The notes beneath the pieces were generated by a model. That model saw nothing but the letters and a program-made list of their open reading frames with translations. It was not told the origin of the DNA and did no database searches. This document shows, piece by piece, positions 16,516-28,100 of a stretch of 64,000 bases of DNA; within the stretch, counting starts at the first letter, position 1, and each line of letters starts with the position of its first letter. Made by a program: the position numbers and the translations under genes. Source of the stretch: Allorhizocola rhizosphaerae (GTDB taxonomy: Bacteria > Actinomycetota > Actinomycetes > Mycobacteriales > Micromonosporaceae); the NCBI RefSeq assembly GCF_003426775.1, contig NZ_QJUG01000009.1:1-64000 (forward strand). Direction: 5' to 3'.

Positions 16516-18240
16516 ATGCGCATCGAGTTCGGCAGTCAGTTGTGTGGCGACCTTGATCAAGGTTCCACCCGCGAGTGGCTCGTGCCCGACGGTCTGGGCG
16601 GATTTGCCATGGGTACCGTGTCCGGCCTGCGTACCCGCCGCTACCACGGTTTACTGGTCGTCGCCGACCCCTCCCTGAGCAGAAAAGTGGCCCTGGCCTC
16701 GCTCGATCCCGTGGTCGACGGGGTCCGGCTGGGCACGCACGAGTGGGCCGACGGGACCATCGCCCCGCGCGGCCACGCATATCTGGAGCGTTTCGAGCTC
16801 GTGAACGGCTTGCCCGCGTGGCAATGGCGCCTTGGCCCAACTGTTATCCGGCGCGAGCTGGCCACCAAGCACGGCTCGGCGTGCGTGGCGGTGGTCGACC
16901 GGCTGCTCGCGGGCGGCCCCGTTGACTACACCCTTGAGGCCTTGTGCGTGTGGCGCGACCAGCACGGCGAGCAGCCCCCGGCCTCCTATGACGACGTCAT
17001 GCGAAATCTGCGCCTGCGCGGTCCAAACTGGACTCCCGACGGCACCTGGATGCGGGGCGTGCGCTACCGCGTCGAGGCTGCTCGGGGCTATACCGCGACC
17101 GAGGACGTGTTGCTGTCCGGTCGTTTTCATGCACGGCTTGAGCGCGCTGGAGACGCGCTTGAGGTGACTTGCTGGGCGGGCGATCTCTCGCTAGCGGAGC
17201 CACCGCCCGCTCCGGTGATCATCGAGCGGGCGCACCGGCGCAACGCGGGCTTCACCGCGTTGCAGCGGGCGGCCGACGCGTTCATCGTGAAGGGCCCGGA
17301 AGTCGTCGCGGGCTATCCGTGGTTCGGCGCGTGGTCGCGCGACACGATGACCTCATACGAGGGGCTGTTCCTGGCCACCGGGCGGCACGACGAGGGGCGC
17401 GAGCTACTGCTCAACTACGCCGCCACGCTCAGCGAGGGCATGCTCGTCAACACCGCGGGGGAGTTCAACACGGCCGATGCCACGCTCTGGTTCGTGAACG
17501 CGATCGACCGGCATGTCACGCTCACCGGCGACACCGACCTGCTGGCCACGTTGCGGCCCGCGCTAGACGGCATCCTCAAGGCCCACCTGCACGGCACCCG
17601 GTACGGCATACGCGTGGACCCCACGGATGGCCTTTTGATCCAGGGCGCCCCTGGCGAGGCGCTCACCTGGATGGACGCCCGCGTGGAGGGCGTGCCCGTG
17701 ACACCCCGCGCCGGCAAGGCCGTGGAGATCAATGCCTTGTGGTGCAACGCGCTGGCCGTGCTCGGTGATCCGCTGCTCGACAAGGCCGCCGGCTCGTTCC
17801 AGCGCATGTTCTCCGACGGGCGCGACACCGCCGACGACATTTCCCTGCGCCCCAACCAACTGCTGGCCTATTCGCTGCCGCAGGTTTTCCTGACGGGTCC
17901 CCTGGACCGATTCGACCCGCTGCTCACCCCGCTTGGCCTACGCAGCCTCGCGCCAAGCGACCCCTTGTATAAAGGCCGGCACGACGGCACGATGCGCGAG
18001 CGCGACCTCGCCTACCACCAGGGCACCGTCTGGCCGTGGCTGATCGGGCCCTACGCGACCGCGCTCAAGAAGGCCGGCGGTTCGCTTGACGGGCTCTTCG
18101 ACGGACTGATGGCCCACCTGGGGGAGTGGGGCCTCGGTTCGGTGAGCGAAACCTGCCACGGTGATGCCCCGCACGGGGCCACGGGGTGTCCGTTCCAAGC
18201 GTGGAGCGTCGCCGAATTGCTCCGCTGCCAAAGTTTGTAA
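16516..18240 (+). CDS. Amylo-alpha-1,6-glucosidase (glycogen debranching enzyme, GH133-like)
   Basis: The 574-residue protein should remove alpha-1,6 branch stubs from glycogen or related glucans. The N-terminal domain begins RIEFGSQLCGDL, then REWLVPDGLGGFAMGTVSG and RTRRYHGLL, the hallmark of this family. The catalytic (alpha/alpha)6 barrel shows AGYPWFGAWSRDTMTSYEG, NTADATLWFVNAI, TWMDAR and TPRAGKAVEINALW, with the catalytic acids in place. It ends with a GTVWPWLIGPY segment. Start ATG 16516. An intrinsic terminator lies 70 bases downstream, separating it from the synthesis genes. Confidence 0.92.
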   Translation: MRIEFGSQLCGDLDQGSTREWLVPDGLGGFAMGTVSGLRTRRYHGLLVVADPSLSRKVALASLDPVVDGVRLGTHEWADGTIAPRGHAYLERFELVNGLPAWQWRLGPTVIRRELATKHGSACVAVVDRLLAGGPVDYTLEALCVWRDQHGEQPPASYDDVMRNLRLRGPNWTPDGTWMRGVRYRVEAARGYTATEDVLLSGRFHARLERAGDALEVTCWAGDLSLAEPPPAPVIIERAHRRNAGFTALQRAADAFIVKGPEVVAGYPWFGAWSRDTMTSYEGLFLATGRHDEGRELLLNYAATLSEGMLVNTAGEFNTADATLWFVNAIDRHVTLTGDTDLLATLRPALDGILKAHLHGTRYGIRVDPTDGLLIQGAPGEALTWMDARVEGVPVTPRAGKAVEINALWCNALAVLGDPLLDKAAGSFQRMFSDGRDTADDISLRPNQLLAYSLPQVFLTGPLDRFDPLLTPLGLRSLAPSDPLYKGRHDGTMRERDLAYHQGTVWPWLIGPYATALKKAGGSLDGLFDGLMAHLGEWGLGSVSETCHGDAPHGATGCPFQAWSVAELLRCQSL

Positions 18241-18311
18241 CGGCAAAGAAACTCAAGTTCCGGACGACGGTAACTCAAGTAACGCATTATAGATCTAACC
18301 CAGCGACGCTC

Positions 18312-18336
18312 GGCACCCCTGGACAGGTGCCTTTTT
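18312..18336 (+). terminator. Intrinsic terminator with U-tract
   Basis: GGCACC (18312-18317), an 8-base loop, GGTGCC (18326-18331) and five T residues form a textbook Rho-independent terminator. It lies between the debranching enzyme (stop 18240) and the GT4 gene (start 18376). It ends the first transcript, or could act as an attenuator if the GT4 promoter lies near 18260-18300. Confidence 0.7.
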
Positions 18337-18375
18337 GGTGTGCGCGAACAGGCATGCGGGAAACGAGGAGGCTCG

Positions 18376-19625
18376 ATGGCAAGTGTCCTGATGCTCTCGT
18401 GGGAGTACCCGCCGGTGGTAGTCGGCGGGCTCGGCCGGCACGTGCACGCGCTAGCCACCTCGCTTGCCGCGATCGGGCACAAGGTGACGGTCGTGACCAG
18501 ACACGCGCCAGGCGCGCCGGTGGACGAGATGCGCGAGGGCGTGCGCATCGTCCGCGCACCGGAGGACCCGCCGCTGTTCCCGCTGTCCACCCCGACGCTG
18601 CTGTCGTGGACGATGGCCTTCAACCACACGCTCACCCGGGCGGCGCTGCGAGCGACCGACACCGGGTGTTTCGATGTCATCCACGCCCACGACTGGCTCG
18701 TCACGCACACCGCGGTCACCCTGGCCGAACATCTGGACCTGCCGCTGGTGGCCACGATCCACGCCACCGAGGCCGGGCGGCACCAGGGCTGGCTGCCCGA
18801 GGACCTCAACCGCAGCATCCACTCCGTCGAGTGGTGGCTCGGCCACCGCGCGACCCGGGTCCTGGTCTGCTCCGCCTACATGAAATGGGAGGTGACCCGG
18901 CTGCTGCAGCTCCCGCAGGACAAGGTCGAGGTGGTACCCAACGGCGTGGATAGCACGGTCTGGCGTGCGAGCGCGCCCGCGGTGAGGCGCGCACGCGAAC
19001 GCTTCGCCGGGAAAGGGCCGCTCGTGGGATTCGCCGGGCGGCTCGTTTATGAAAAGGGTGTGCAGGATCTGGTCGAGGCCGTGCCCGCGATGAAGGCCGA
19101 GCATCCCGGGCTGCGGGTGGTCATCGCGGGCGACGGGCCATACAAGGAGCAGCTCGTCGACGCGTGCCACCGCCGCGGTGTCGCCGACACGGTGAGCTTC
19201 ACCGGTTTCCTGTCCGAACGTGAACTGCCCGCGATGCTCGCCGCGACCAACGCGACCGTGGTCCCGTCGCTGTACGAGCCGTTCGGCATGGTCGCGCTGG
19301 AGGCGGCCTCGGCAGGGGCGCCGCTGGCGGTGTCGGCGACCGGTGGGCTCGCCGAGATCGTCCAGCCGGGCGTGACCGGCATGACGTTCCCGCACAGCGA
19401 TCCGCCCGCACTGGCCGAGGCGGTGTGCACGCTGCTGGCCGAGCCGAGGCGGGCCAAGGCGATCGCCAAGCGGGCGCTGGCGATGGTCGGCGAACGCTAT
19501 GGCTGGCAAGGCATCGCGGGCAAGGTGGCCACCGCCTACGACGCCGCGATCGAGGCCGAGCCGCTGCGCCGGGTGCTGGGACCGGAGCCCATCCAGATCG
19601 TCGTCCCGGAGGGGAATTTGTTGCG

Positions 19626-19629
<4 letters not shown>
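18376..19629 (+). CDS. GT4 glycosyltransferase, glycogen-synthase-like
   Basis: This 417-residue GT-B enzyme most likely extends alpha-1,4-glucan chains from a nucleotide- or phospho-sugar donor. The N-lobe opens VLMLSWEYPPVVVGGLGRH, the GlgA-type glycine turn, and has DVIHAHDWL. The C-lobe has GFAGRLVYEKGVQDL and the E-x7-E motif in YEPFGMVALEAASAG. It resembles actinobacterial enzymes of the Rv3032/GlgM type more than ADP-glucose GlgA by length. ATG 18376 follows GGAGG. Its stop overlaps the ATG of the branching enzyme (ATGA at 19626), so the two are translationally coupled. Confidence 0.88.
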
Positions 19630-21333
<1,704 letters not shown>

Positions 21334-21350
<17 letters not shown>

Positions 21351-22161
21351 TACCGACATTGGCAACGACATAGACGACGCGGTCTGCCTGTCCTACCTGG
21401 TCGCGCAGCCTTTGGCCGAACTGGTGGGCGTGACTACGGTCACCGCCGACCCTTTGGCGCGGGCCAAGCTCGCCAGCGCGCTGTGCCCGCCGGAGATCCC
21501 GATCGCGCCCGGCGCGGCCCGGCCGCTGCGGGGTGAGCCGCTGCAGGAGCCCCCACTCGACGCCGACGCGCTGCTGGCGCGCTGGCCGCATCGGGAGTCG
21601 TTCGACGAAGACGCGGTGTCGCTCATGCGGCGGGTGATCCGTGCGCACCCGGGCGAGGTGACGCTCATCGCGATCGGTGCGCTGACCAACGTGGCCCAGC
21701 TGTTCCGGGCCGACCCGGCCACGCCGGGGCTGCTGCGCTCGCTCGTGCTGATGGGCGGGCAATATCTCGCGAGGGGCGACAAGGCCGAGTGGAACGTGCG
21801 CAACGACCCGGCCGCGGCGTCCGTCGTCTTCGAGGCCGGGGCGTCACACCTGCGGGCGATCGGGCTGGACGTGACCCGGCAGGTGCACATGGACGCGGCT
21901 TCGTTTCGAGCGCGCTTCGACCCGAAGCTGGTCGACTTCGCCGGGCCGTGGCTGGCATTGCGCGATGGCGTGACGTTCCACGACCCGCTCGCGGCGGTCA
22001 CCGTGTTCGAGCCGTCGGTGTGCGGTTACCAGCGCGGCACGGTCGCGCTCGACGGCCCATTTACCGTCTTCGACCCATCCCCGGACGGCCCGCACGAGGT
22101 CGCAACCTCGATCTCGCCATCCGCCTTCTTCGCTCACTTCCTCCCTCACCTTTCCGGTTGA
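21334..22161 (+). CDS. Inosine-uridine-preferring nucleoside hydrolase family protein
   Basis: This 275-residue cytosolic hydrolase should split N-ribosidic bonds of nucleosides. The calcium-site signature is present as LLDTDIGNDIDDAVCL (usual form DTDxGxDD, here with one extra spacing before the Asp pair). It is followed by LVLMGG, EWNVRNDPAAA and a final acidic site in VTFHDPLAAV. The likely start is GTG 21334, inside the end of glgB (17-base overlap), or TTG 21328. It is part of the GT4-glgB operon by overlap, although the metabolic link is unclear. Confidence 0.85.
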
Positions 22162-22187
22162 TCATGGATATTAAGCTCATGATCAAC
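22157..22187. terminator. Bidirectional hairpin holding both stop codons
   Basis: GTTGATCATG (22157-22166) pairs perfectly with CATGATCAAC (22178-22187). The TGA of the nucleoside hydrolase gene is inside the left arm. The TGA of the convergent response-regulator gene is inside the right arm. Confidence 0.6.
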
Positions 22188-22824
22188 GGGAAAGATGGGC
22201 GGCGTAGACGGCCAGCTGGACGCGGTTGGCGCTGCCGGTTTTGGCCATGAGGCTGGCGACGTGGGTCTTGACGGTCGTGACGCCGAGGTGCAGGCGTTCG
22301 GCAATCTCCGGATTGGACAGTCCCTGCCCCACGAGCTCCAGCACCTCGGCCTCGCGCTCGGTCACACCCTTGGGCAGCTCGCGCCGCGGTGCGGCGGCGG
22401 CCTGGCTGCGCACAGCGTGCGCCACGAGCCTTCTCAGCACGGCCGGGCTGAACGGGCTGTCCCCGGCCGCCGCGCGGCGGATCCCGTCGAGCAGCTCGCC
22501 CGGCGTGGCGTCCTTGACCAGAAAGCCGCACGCGCCCGCGGCCAGGGCCGGATAAAGGTGATCGTCGTCGTCGAACGTGGTCAGCACGAGCACTCGCGTC
22601 GACGGACGCTGCTGCAGGATCCGCCCGGTCGCGACGATCCCGTTGACGCCGGGCATCCGCAGGTCCATGAGGATCACATCGGGCCGCAGCTCCTCGGCCA
22701 TCCGGACGGCCGCCGCCCCGTCGGAGGCCTCGCCGACCACCTCCATGTCGGGCGCCGACTCGCACAGCATGCGCAGCCCGGCCCGGACCAGCTGCTGATC
22801 GTCGACGAGCATGACTCGGATCAT
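22183..22824 (-). CDS. LuxR/NarL-family response regulator
   Basis: The 213-residue regulator has a receiver domain (MIRVMLVDDQQLVRAG, phospho-acceptor Asp in DVILMDLRMPG, switch Thr in VLTTFDDD, Lys in FLVKD) and a C-terminal LuxR helix-turn-helix (TEREAEVLELVGQGLSNPEI, then VKTHVASLMAKTG). It is the partner of the adjacent kinase, whose gene overlaps its start by 4 bases. Targets are unknown; the adjacent membrane-protein gene is one candidate. Confidence 0.93.
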   Translation of the reverse strand: MIRVMLVDDQQLVRAGLRMLCESAPDMEVVGEASDGAAAVRMAEELRPDVILMDLRMPGVNGIVATGRILQQRPSTRVLVLTTFDDDDHLYPALAAGACGFLVKDATPGELLDGIRRAAAGDSPFSPAVLRRLVAHAVRSQAAAAPRRELPKGVTEREAEVLELVGQGLSNPEIAERLHLGVTTVKTHVASLMAKTGSANRVQLAVYAAHLSR

Positions 22825-23942
22825 GCCGGTATCCTCGCCGCCAGCTGCCAGCCGGAGTCCAGCGGGCCTGCCTGCAGCGTGCCGCCCAGCACCTCCACCC
22901 GCTCGCGCAGCCCGATCAGCCCGTGACCGCCGCCCTGTGCCGCCGCCGGTGGGAAGCCACCGAGGTCGTGCAGCTTGAACTCGACGCCGTCGCCGTCTAC
23001 CCGGATCGACAGCCGCGTCTGTGCGTCCGTGCCCGCGTGCTTGGCCACGTTGGCCAGGCCCTCCTGGGTCAGCCGGAGCACGGCCAGCGCCGTGCGCGAG
23101 TCGAGCCGGATCACGCCCGGGTCGATGTCAGCGTCCACTTTGAGGCCTATCTGGCGGCTGCGCTCGACGGCCGCGACCAGCGCGACGGACAGGCCCTCGG
23201 GGTCCACAAAGGACGTTTGCTGGGCGGTGCCCGGGTCGCGCAGCACCGCCACCAGGCGACGCAGGTCGGCCAGCGCGCCGGACGCGGTCGAGTGCACGTC
23301 GTCGAGCACCTCGCGCACGCGCGGGTCGTCCAGCGGCAGCACGTTGCGGGCCACGCCCACCCGCAGCACGATCGACGCCACGTGGTGGGCGACCAGGTCG
23401 TGCAGTTCGCGGGCGATGTTGGTGCGCTCCTCGGCGCGCACCCGGGTCGACTCCTGCGCGGCGCGCTCGGCCGCCTGACGGTTGAGCAGTTGCAACGATC
23501 GCACCTGGAGTCCGACGAGCAGGGGCGCGGAAAACGGCGCGACACTGAACACGGCCGTGACGGGATGCGCCAGCAGCTCGGAGTAGTCCGACATCAGGCA
23601 GCCCGCGAGCGCACATAGCGCGCCGGCCCAGACCTGCCAACCGGATCGGCGCATGCCCAGTTCGAGCAGCCCCCAGGCGAGCGCGACCGTCGGGATGACA
23701 TCGTTGTCCGCGCCGAAGAAGTCGCCGACTCCGATCGCCGCCGAAACTCCAATCACGACTGTGACCGGGGACCAGATGGTGACGTAACCGAACAGGAACG
23801 CGCCGATCGCGATGACCCAGTCGACCGCGTTTATCGGGTCGCCGTCCGGGCGGATCACCACATAGCCCACCCCGCTCAGGTTGAGCAGGGTGATCCGCAC
23901 GAAGGTGTACCGCTCCTCGAACAGCCGGCTCACCCATCCCAT
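22821..23942 (-). CDS. HisKA_3 sensor histidine kinase
   Basis: This 373-residue membrane kinase has about five transmembrane helices in residues 10-150 and no large extracellular loop, so it probably senses the membrane or an intramembrane signal. The HisKA_3 box is ERTNIARELHDLVAHHVASI, with the phospho-accepting His in ELHD. The ATPase domain has LTQEGLANVAKHAG (N box) and GHGLIGLRERVEVLGG (G box). It overlaps the response-regulator gene by 4 bases and forms a standard two-component pair. The signal is unknown. Confidence 0.92.
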   Translation of the reverse strand: MGWVSRLFEERYTFVRITLLNLSGVGYVVIRPDGDPINAVDWVIAIGAFLFGYVTIWSPVTVVIGVSAAIGVGDFFGADNDVIPTVALAWGLLELGMRRSGWQVWAGALCALAGCLMSDYSELLAHPVTAVFSVAPFSAPLLVGLQVRSLQLLNRQAAERAAQESTRVRAEERTNIARELHDLVAHHVASIVLRVGVARNVLPLDDPRVREVLDDVHSTASGALADLRRLVAVLRDPGTAQQTSFVDPEGLSVALVAAVERSRQIGLKVDADIDPGVIRLDSRTALAVLRLTQEGLANVAKHAGTDAQTRLSIRVDGDGVEFKLHDLGGFPPAAAQGGGHGLIGLRERVEVLGGTLQAGPLDSGWQLAARIPA

Positions 23943-23957
23943 GACCGTGAATCCTAC

Positions 23958-24896
23958 TCAGGCGGCGGTGACGAGCTGCCGCTTCGCCGGGGCGCCCCAG
24001 GCGATCAGCCCACCGGCCGCGGTCGCCCCGACGAGCCCGGCCAATGCGGCGAGGGTGAGCCCGTCCGGCGCGACCAGCGGCTGGCCGCGCAGCGCCTGCC
24101 AGGTCACGAGCACCAGCAGGCCCGCATAGGCGAACGCGAACACCGACACCAGCCGGGTGCGGCGCACCGTGTCGCGCACCAGCCACGACAGCAGCATGGC
24201 GAACAGGATCGTGGCCTGCAGCGCGTGGATCCCGACGAAGTGCCCGACCCGCAGGTCACCGCCTGTCGTGCTCCAGCCGGTGATGGGCATGCCGGGCCCG
24301 CCATCGGGCACGCCCACCGCGTGCGCACCCATCATGGGCGAACCCTCGCGCTCGTCCAGCTCCAGCTGGGCCTCGGTCGGTACCACCATGAAAGAGCCTT
24401 GAGCGAGCCCGGCCAACAGCAGCACCATGCCGAGCCGGACAGCCCATGTCATCGCGCGATCCGGCATGCCATCGCGCCACAGCATCCCGGCGATGATGGC
24501 CGTTCCCAACCACAAAACGATGATGATGTACCCCATGAGGCTGAACAGGGTCTCGTCGAGCGGCGTTGCCTCGTTGAAGTGGCTCGCGCGCCCGCGAGCC
24601 GCCTGCCCCGTGATGATGGCGACCTCCAGCGCCGCCGCCACCGCGATGATGCCGCCGGTCCACCGGGCGAAGCGGCGCCCGCGCCGCAGATGGGCCATGA
24701 GCCAAGCCAACGTCAGGCCGTAGACCACGAACGAGACCGCGAACTTGAACGGCTTCAACCAGACCGGCTGCCCGCCGAGCGTACGATCGTCGAGCATCAG
24801 TCCGGCCAACGTGACGACGGTCAGCGCGGCCATCAGCCCGGCGAGCATCGTGAGTGGACGGTTGCCCGCCCAGGCCGTGCGCAGTGGAGTAATCAT
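23958..24896 (-). CDS. Polytopic membrane protein of unknown function
   Basis: This 312-residue protein has roughly seven to eight predicted transmembrane segments (for example TMLAGLMAALTVVTLAGLML, FSLMGYIIIVLWLGTAIIAG, LGMVLLLAGLAQGSFMVV). It has a conserved-looking loop, MGAHAVGVPDGGPGMPITGW, and GDLRVGHFVGIHALQ. His residues in GHFVGIHA could bind metal or haem, but that is a guess. Met at 24896 or 24908 is the start; text further upstream is poor. It lies 15 bases upstream of the kinase gene on the same strand, so it may be in the same operon and could be the sensed or regulated component. Confidence 0.7.
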   Translation of the reverse strand: MITPLRTAWAGNRPLTMLAGLMAALTVVTLAGLMLDDRTLGGQPVWLKPFKFAVSFVVYGLTLAWLMAHLRRGRRFARWTGGIIAVAAALEVAIITGQAARGRASHFNEATPLDETLFSLMGYIIIVLWLGTAIIAGMLWRDGMPDRAMTWAVRLGMVLLLAGLAQGSFMVVPTEAQLELDEREGSPMMGAHAVGVPDGGPGMPITGWSTTGGDLRVGHFVGIHALQATILFAMLLSWLVRDTVRRTRLVSVFAFAYAGLLVLVTWQALRGQPLVAPDGLTLAALAGLVGATAAGGLIAWGAPAKRQLVTAA

Positions 24897-25064
24897 GCCC
24901 TTCACCATCGCCGCCCGCGTGCGCCGCCAGATCCTGCCGCAAGCCCGCGTTCCCTCCTCCGCTGGGCCGCCGCCTCCTCCGATGGCAGGAGGCCGACGGT
25001 AGGACGTTCCCATTGATCGAGGTCCATCGGTGATTCATCTTTCGATTTGCATGCGTTCGGGCTC

Positions 25065-25093
25065 TTGTCGCAGCGGCGCGTGTTACGCATACT
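25065..25093 (+). promoter_or_regulatory. Candidate sigma-70-type promoter of the Rhs gene
   Basis: TTGTCG (25065-25070), 17 bases, then CATACT (25088-25093) is a plausible housekeeping promoter 55 bases before the ATG at 25148. No operator dyad was noticed in the short leader. Confidence 0.35.
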
Positions 25094-25147
25094 GCGGTGG
25101 TCTGATCGCCACGGTCGTTGGACGGCTTGAGAAACGGGGTTACGGGG

Positions 25148-28100
25148 ATGTCTGGCTGGTATCGGCGTTTTTGTGTGCTCTTCGTGTCGGCTTTCGTTGC
25201 GACGGTGGCCCTGCCCTTGGGTCTGACGAAGCCGGCTTCCAGCTCCTTTCCGCTCATGCCCGCGCTGTTGAGCGTGCGGGCGGCGTGGGCGAGCATCGTG
25301 GAGCCGCGGCCGGCCACGCCGGTGCAGGGACGCGGTGGTGGTCATGGCGATGGCGCGGCGTCCACTGCGGACACCAGCGCGAAGGGCGGCAATGGTCGCG
25401 CGCCTGTCAAGACTTCGGGGGCGCTCGACGCGGCGCAGCCGCTGTCGCAGCAGAGCCGTCCGGATTGGACGGCCCCGGTGCGCAAGGGCTTTGACGCGGC
25501 GACGTCGCGGCGAATCGCTGCCGACTCGGATGCGATGTCGGACATGTACGCCAATGTCGATGGTTCGCACACGCGTGTGGTGTCGGCGGCGCCGGTGAAT
25601 TTCCGTGCCGCCGATGGGTCGTGGCAGCCGATTGACTCGCGGTTGGTACGCGATGCGTCGGGCGGGTGGCGGGTGGCCGCCAACTCGTTGCAGATGTCGG
25701 TGGCGGGCATTTCGGCGGCGCAGCGGCGTGTGGGTGTGGAGCGGGGTCAGGCGGAGCTGGGCCGGATGGTGTTCGCTGGGGGCCGGTCGATCGGCTGGAC
25801 GCTCGCGGGGGCGTCGTTGCCGGATCCGGTGGTGTCCGGGACGACGGCGACGTACGCGGACGTGTTGCCGGACACGGATGTGGTGCTGGATGCGTTTCAC
25901 TCGGGTTTGAAGGAGACGCTGGTTCTGCACACGGCGCAAGCGCCGTCGTCGTGGGTGTTCGAGCTTGACTTGCGCGGGTTGACGCCGGCCCTTGACGAGA
26001 ACGGTGGAGTGTCGCTTCAGGACGGTGCGGGAGCGACCGTGGCGCGAATCCCCGCGGGGTTCATGGAGGATTCCAACGTGCACCCGGTCTCGGGTGACGC
26101 CAAGACATCGCGGGCCGTGTCCTATGAGCTGATCTCGGTGAAGGGCAAGGCGGCGTTGAAAGTCACGGCCGACAAGGCGTGGCTGGCCGATCCGGCCCGC
26201 AAGTGGCCGGTGAAGGTCGACCCGACCACGGTGATGGTCAGCGCGACGACGTATGTCCAGCAGGGGACCGTCAACACCGACGTGTCGGGTGAGACCCAGC
26301 TCAAGTCCGGGCAGTCACCGGAGGATTCGAGCATCATCGCGTGGAGCCTGTTCAAGTTCCCCGCTTTCTCGTCGACCTACCTGGGTCAGAAGATCACGTC
26401 GGCGAACATCCAGATCCGGGTGTACTGGTCGGGCAACTGCGGGCAGTGGGCCAACGTCGGTATCTGGGAGATCACGTCGGCGTGGTCGCCCAACACGGTG
26501 CGCTACCACAATCAGCCTTCGCTGAACCGGGAGATGGCGCGGGGGAGTTTCGACCCGGCGGCCTCGGTGTGCACGACCAACAACGATCCGAACAACGCCT
26601 CGCAGAACGAGTGGTGGACGCTGCCGTTCCACGGCACCGGATTGCAGGTGCTCAACGAGTGGACCGGCGGCGTGTCGACCAATCACGGGCTGGAGTTGCG
26701 GACCGACCTCAACCATCACGGTGACTGGATCAAGTTTTCGTCGGTGAACACCAGCTACGCGCCGCGGATGAACATCGATTATGCGCCGAACGCGGCTCCG
26801 CTGGTGTCGGGGCAGTATCCGACGCATGGCTATGCGTCGCCGACGTTGACGCCGGAGTTGATGGCGGTCGCCAGTGACTCGGATGGGTACCCGAAGCCGC
26901 TGACGTATCAGTTCCTGGTGTTCGATCCGTCGAGTGCCACGCCGACCACGCCGATTGTCGACACGGGCATGACGTCGTCGCGTAGCTACACGGTGCCGGC
27001 CGGTGTGCTGTCGTGGTCCAAGACGTACAGCTGGACGGTGCTGGTCTCCGACGGCAACGCGGTGTCCTCGACGCAGACGATGAATGTGCTGACGACCACG
27101 GTGCCGCAGGCTCCGATCACGTCGGGTCTGTCGCAGAACCCGGACAAGGGTTTCTCGCCGCAGGTGGGCAACTACACCACGGCGGCGGTGGATGCGCAGG
27201 TGCCGGGGGTGGGTCCGGCTTTGGCGATTTCCCGGGCGTACAACTCGCGTGATGCCCGCACCGGGCAGGCGTTCGGGCTCGGCTGGTCGTCCATTTTGGA
27301 CGCCAAGGCCAGCGAGGTAACCGATGCCGGGGCGAGCGTGCCGCGGGCGGTCACCATCACCTACCCGACTGGGCAGGATGTGACGTTCGGGCGTAACAAC
27401 GATGGCACCTTCGCGTCTCCTTCGGGACGGTTTTCGACGCTGCGGCTGGTGACGGGCGGCTATGAGCTGGTGGACAAGGAGGGCACCAAGTACACGTTCA
27501 CCGTGGCCAAGACCGCTGGGGTGTACGGGTTGACCGGCGTCGCCGACGCGGCCGGTCGCACGCTGACGCTGACTTACACGTCGGGCAAGGTCACGCAGAT
27601 GACGGGCGCGTCAGGTCGTAAGCTGAACCTGACCTGGTCGGGATCCAACGTGGCGACGGTGGCCAACGAGGCCGGTGACACGTGGAGTTACACCCACACT
27701 TCCGGGCTGTTGTCGAAGGTGTGCCCGCCGACCTCGGCGACGGCTTGCCACGTGTACGAATACGGGAACAACTCGCTGTATCCGACGGCGGTGCTGGATG
27801 CGCAGCCGCACACGTACTGGCGGCTGAACGAGCCGGCCGGATCGGCGGCGGCGGTGAGCTCGGTGACTGACAACACCGACACGGCCACCGGCACCTATGC
27901 GAATGTGGGCCTGGGAGCGGTGGCCGGGCCGCTGCCCGGCGCGACGGGCTGGACCCCGCCCACCGCAGCCTCGTTCAACGGCACGAGTTCCTATGTGGAC
28001 TTCTCGCAGCCGAAGGTGGCGATGAAGCGCTCGGTGCAGTCGGTGTCGATGTGGTTCAAGACGTCGGCGCCTGGTGTGTTGTTGTCCTATCAGGACAAGC

